Shown here piece after piece: positions 62,106 through 64,000 of a stretch of 64,000 bases of DNA. The number at the start of each line of letters is the position of its first letter. Position 1 is the stretch's first letter. The position numbers and the translations under genes are program-made. The DNA lies in contig NZ_BCTF01000022.1 in NCBI RefSeq assembly GCF_001571145.1, positions 1 through 64,000 of the forward strand, written 5' to 3'. The notes below the pieces were generated by a model, which worked only from the letters and a program-made list of their open reading frames with translations, was not told the origin of the DNA and did not search any database. This stretch comes from Hydrogenophaga flava NBRC 102514. Lineage in GTDB: Bacteria; Pseudomonadota; Gammaproteobacteria; Burkholderiales; Burkholderiaceae_C.

Positions 62106-63484
62106 GCAGCACCGCCCCCTCCGCCTCGCACAGCCCGTCCACAGGCCAGACCCAGGCGGCCCATGCCGCCGCCCGCAACGGCGCCCAGGGTGCCCGCAAA
62201 CCCGGCGGCCAGGAGACCGGCGCCGACCTGTTCGCCAACCTGCTGTCGCTGCTGAGCGCCAGCGACGCGCTGCCCGCAGACGGCGGCGTGCCGGGCGAGC
62301 TGATGCAGGACACGGCCGAGACCCCGCCCGCAGCGGACGGGTCTGGCGAAGCCCAGCTGGAGGCCATGATGGCCTGGGCCGCCCTGCCCTCCGCAAGCGT
62401 CCCCGGCGCACCGGGCGCACCAGGTGCAGCGGGCGCAGCGGGCGCCGCGGCTGCAGCAGACACCCTGGCCAGCGGCACCGCGCCCGGCCAGCGCGTTCTG
62501 ACGGGCCCCGCCCCGGACGCAGGAACGCCCCTCCAGGCGGCGGCGAGCGAGGCCGCGCCCGCAGACACGCTGCAGGGCCTGCAGGTGCTCGACCAACCCG
62601 AGGCGCTGGACGAACAGACCCAGGCCCAGCTCTCGGCCGCCAACGCCAGCCCCCCGGCCGCAGGCAACAGCGCCCCGGCGCCAGCCGCCGCCAGGCCGGC
62701 GGCCTGGCGCAGCACCGCGCAGATGGCGGGCACCAGCGCGCTCCAGCAGTGGCACCACACCCAGGCCCAGTCGGGCCCGGCCGCCGAGCGCGCTGCGGTG
62801 CGGATCGACACCGGACCATCGCTGCCGCTGCACAGCACGGTGGCGCTTGACCAGCGCTTTGCGCAGACCATCAACGACGAGACCACGCCCGACACCCCGC
62901 TGGCGGCCGCGGCGCTGCCCAGCGCGGTGCCCATGGCCGGCGGCGCCGACCACACCGGCCAGCCGGGCACCGGCGGCGAGGCGGGCGCCGACAGCGGCGA
63001 CCCCACCGACACCCGCGACGGGCTGCGCAGCGACGCACGCGACGAGACCTACGAAGAGACGCTGGCACAGGCCGATGCCGAGGCCGAAGAGCGCCTGGAC
63101 AGCTTCGCCTCACCGCACCTGCGCCAGGCCAGCCTGCGCATCGGCGAGGACGGCGAGAACGCCATCGACGTGCGGCTTTCGCTCACCGGCCAGGAGCTGG
63201 ACCTGAGCTTCCGCACCGACAGCGCCGAGGCGCGCGCCGAGCTGCGCCAGAACGCCGAGGGCACGCTGGCCGACCTGCTGCAGCGCGGCGGCATCCAGCT
63301 GGGCGACGTGAACGTCAGCGACCAGCGCGGCCAGCAGGGACAGGGCGGCCCGTCCGCGTCACCCGTCCGTCCCGGCGCGCCATCGGCCCGCGCCGACACC
63401 GCGGCGGCACCGGCCGGCAGCGCCTTGCCAGCCACGCCACGGCCCCGCAGCGACGGCAACCGGCCGCTGGACCTGTTCGTCTGA
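62102..63484 (+). CDS. fliK: hook-length control protein FliK
   Basis: 460 aa. FliK measures the hook and triggers the FlhB specificity switch. The N-terminal two thirds is Ala/Pro/Gly-rich and probably disordered. The conserved C-terminal Flg_hook domain (about 330-425) shows QASLRIGEDGENAIDVRLSL, GQELDLSFRTDSAEARAELR and LADLLQRGGIQLGDVNVSDQ. It overlaps fliJ by 4 bp and ends the fliF-K run; fliL follows after 157 bp. Confidence 0.92.
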   Translation: MSSTAPSASHSPSTGQTQAAHAAARNGAQGARKPGGQETGADLFANLLSLLSASDALPADGGVPGELMQDTAETPPAADGSGEAQLEAMMAWAALPSASVPGAPGAPGAAGAAGAAAAADTLASGTAPGQRVLTGPAPDAGTPLQAAASEAAPADTLQGLQVLDQPEALDEQTQAQLSAANASPPAAGNSAPAPAAARPAAWRSTAQMAGTSALQQWHHTQAQSGPAAERAAVRIDTGPSLPLHSTVALDQRFAQTINDETTPDTPLAAAALPSAVPMAGGADHTGQPGTGGEAGADSGDPTDTRDGLRSDARDETYEETLAQADAEAEERLDSFASPHLRQASLRIGEDGENAIDVRLSLTGQELDLSFRTDSAEARAELRQNAEGTLADLLQRGGIQLGDVNVSDQRGQQGQGGPSASPVRPGAPSARADTAAAPAGSALPATPRPRSDGNRPLDLFV

Positions 63485-63513
63485 GAACGCCAACCCGGCC
63501 GCGCGGAGCCGGC

Positions 63514-63540
63514 GAATAGCGGGGTTTTCCGGCGCTATTC
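63514..63540. promoter_or_regulatory. strong FlhDC-like dyad upstream of fliL
   Basis: GAATAGCG (63514-63521), 11 bp, CGCTATTC (63533-63540): perfectly inverted half-sites that agree with the AAATAGCG-type E. coli FlhD4C2 half-site as I recall it. Position, 102 bp before fliL and after the fliK stop, fits a class 2 promoter for the fliL operon. Confidence 0.65.
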
Positions 63541-63582
63541 AGGGCTACGCCCGGGGGGGGTGGCTCCAATAATTCCTCCACA

Positions 63583-63605
63583 GCCCGCCGATCCTTTCGG
63601 CGGGC
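63583..63605 (+). promoter_or_regulatory. 9-bp hairpin in the fliL leader
   Basis: GCCCGCCGA (63583-63591), loop TCCTT, TCGGCGGGC (63597-63605). No T tract follows in the + direction, so it is more likely a leader structure than a fliK terminator. Confidence 0.5.
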
Positions 63606-63641
63606 ACCGCCCCCCACGGGGCGCCCTTCCGGAGGATGTCC

Positions 63642-64000
63642 ATGTCTGCTGCCGCTGCTGCCGCCCCCGCCAATGGCGAGGCCCCAGCCAAACCCAAGAG
63701 CAAGAAACTGCTGTTCATCATCATCGGCGTGGTGGTGCTGGCGCTGGTCGGCGCGGGTGCGGCCTTCTTCCTGCTGAAGAAGTCCCACAGCGAAGACGAG
63801 GAGGACGGCACCGAGGTGACGGCCGAGGACGATGGCCACGCCGCCCCCCTGCGCGACCCCAAGACCCCGCCGACTTTTCTGCCCCTGGACAGCATGGTGG
63901 TCAACCTGGCCGACCCGGGCGGCAACCGCTTCGCCCAGCTGGGCATCACGCTGCAGCTGGCCGATGCCAAGACCGGCGAAGAGATGAAGACCTACATGCC
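63642..64000 (+). CDS. fliL: basal-body-associated protein FliL, partial
   Basis: At least 119 aa, cut by the window end. FliL surrounds and stabilises the stator. An N-terminal cytoplasmic tail rich in Ala/Lys is followed by one transmembrane helix (LLFIIIGVVVLALVGAGAAF) and the start of the periplasmic domain (FLPLDSMVVNLADPGGNRFA, LGITLQLADAKTGEEMKTYM). GGAGG precedes ATG 63642; an in-frame ATG at 63636 is possible. fliMNOPQR probably follow outside the window. Confidence 0.92.
   Translation, partial: MSAAAAAAPANGEAPAKPKSKKLLFIIIGVVVLALVGAGAAFFLLKKSHSEDEEDGTEVTAEDDGHAAPLRDPKTPPTFLPLDSMVVNLADPGGNRFAQLGITLQLADAKTGEEMKTYM

Noticed and set aside
63583..63605. fliL leader hairpin as a Rho-independent terminator of fliK
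   Set aside because: No T tract follows on the plus strand and it lies after the putative fliL promoter site.
1..64000. Search for defence islands, secretion effectors, toxin-antitoxin pairs, prophage or insertion sequences
   Set aside because: No transposase, integrase, terminal repeats or recognisable toxin/antitoxin pair was seen; the window is mainly core flagellar and metabolic genes.

Overview
This 64 kb window is a high-GC chromosomal segment from a motile Burkholderiales bacterium, most likely a member of the Comamonadaceae (Hydrogenophaga/Acidovorax-like). That placement is an inference from overall protein character, the FlhDC-type flagellar hierarchy and codon bias; no rRNA or other taxonomic marker is present. 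No tRNA, rRNA, CRISPR array, insertion sequence or prophage was seen.

Layout. (1) 1-12.4 kb holds mixed housekeeping and accessory genes: a truncated DUF5648 lipoprotein, a Pro-Ala-tailed secreted protein, a NarL-type two-component pair, an ABC exporter, a methyltransferase, a VOC protein, a LysE exporter, an isochorismatase-like hydrolase, a haem peroxidase of the animal superfamily, queC and a degenerate EAL-HDOD protein. (2) 12.4-24.5 kb holds the rod/hook cluster flgBCDEFGHIJKL (minus strand) with divergent flgA-flgM-flgN. (3) 24.5-26.1 kb holds a nitrilase-family amidase, a possible frameshifted small gene and an SMR exporter. (4) 26.1-36.5 kb holds a fused HyuA/HyuB (5-oxoprolinase-like) enzyme, a TRAP transporter with two paralogous binding proteins sharing one DctQM pair, a frameshifted DUF1445 (YcsI/D-glutamate-cyclase-like) gene and two LysR regulators. 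(5) 36.6-38.3 kb holds an MFS transporter and a HIT-like protein. (6) 38.3-42.1 kb holds three surface-modification genes: a zinc-ribbon methyltransferase, a fused cytidylyltransferase-SDR resembling CDP-ribitol synthases, and a LicD/fukutin-like transferase. (7) 42.1-52.6 kb holds flhB-flhA-flhF-(flhG-like)-fliA, motA-motB-cheY-cheZ and flhDC, all on the minus strand. (8) 53.1-64 kb holds fliC-fliD-fliS-fliT, fliE (divergent) and fliF-G-H-I-J-K-L, with fliL cut by the window end.

How it works together. FlhDC is the likely master regulator. Inverted half-sites resembling the FlhD4C2 dyad, spaced about 11 bp, lie upstream of fliL, between flgB and flgA, upstream of flhB and (more degenerate) between fliE and fliF. 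FliA (sigma-28) promoter-like sequences lie before flgM, motA and fliC. Together they give a class 1 > class 2 > class 3 hierarchy that can be read from the sequence.

The most interesting region is the three-gene block directly downstream of fliA (30 bp gap, same strand). It pairs an apparent CDP-polyol synthase with a fukutin/LicD-type phosphotransferase and could decorate flagellin or a surface glycan with a polyol phosphate. The 26-36 kb cluster reads as a pyroglutamate/hydantoin-type uptake and catabolism locus with one broken member.
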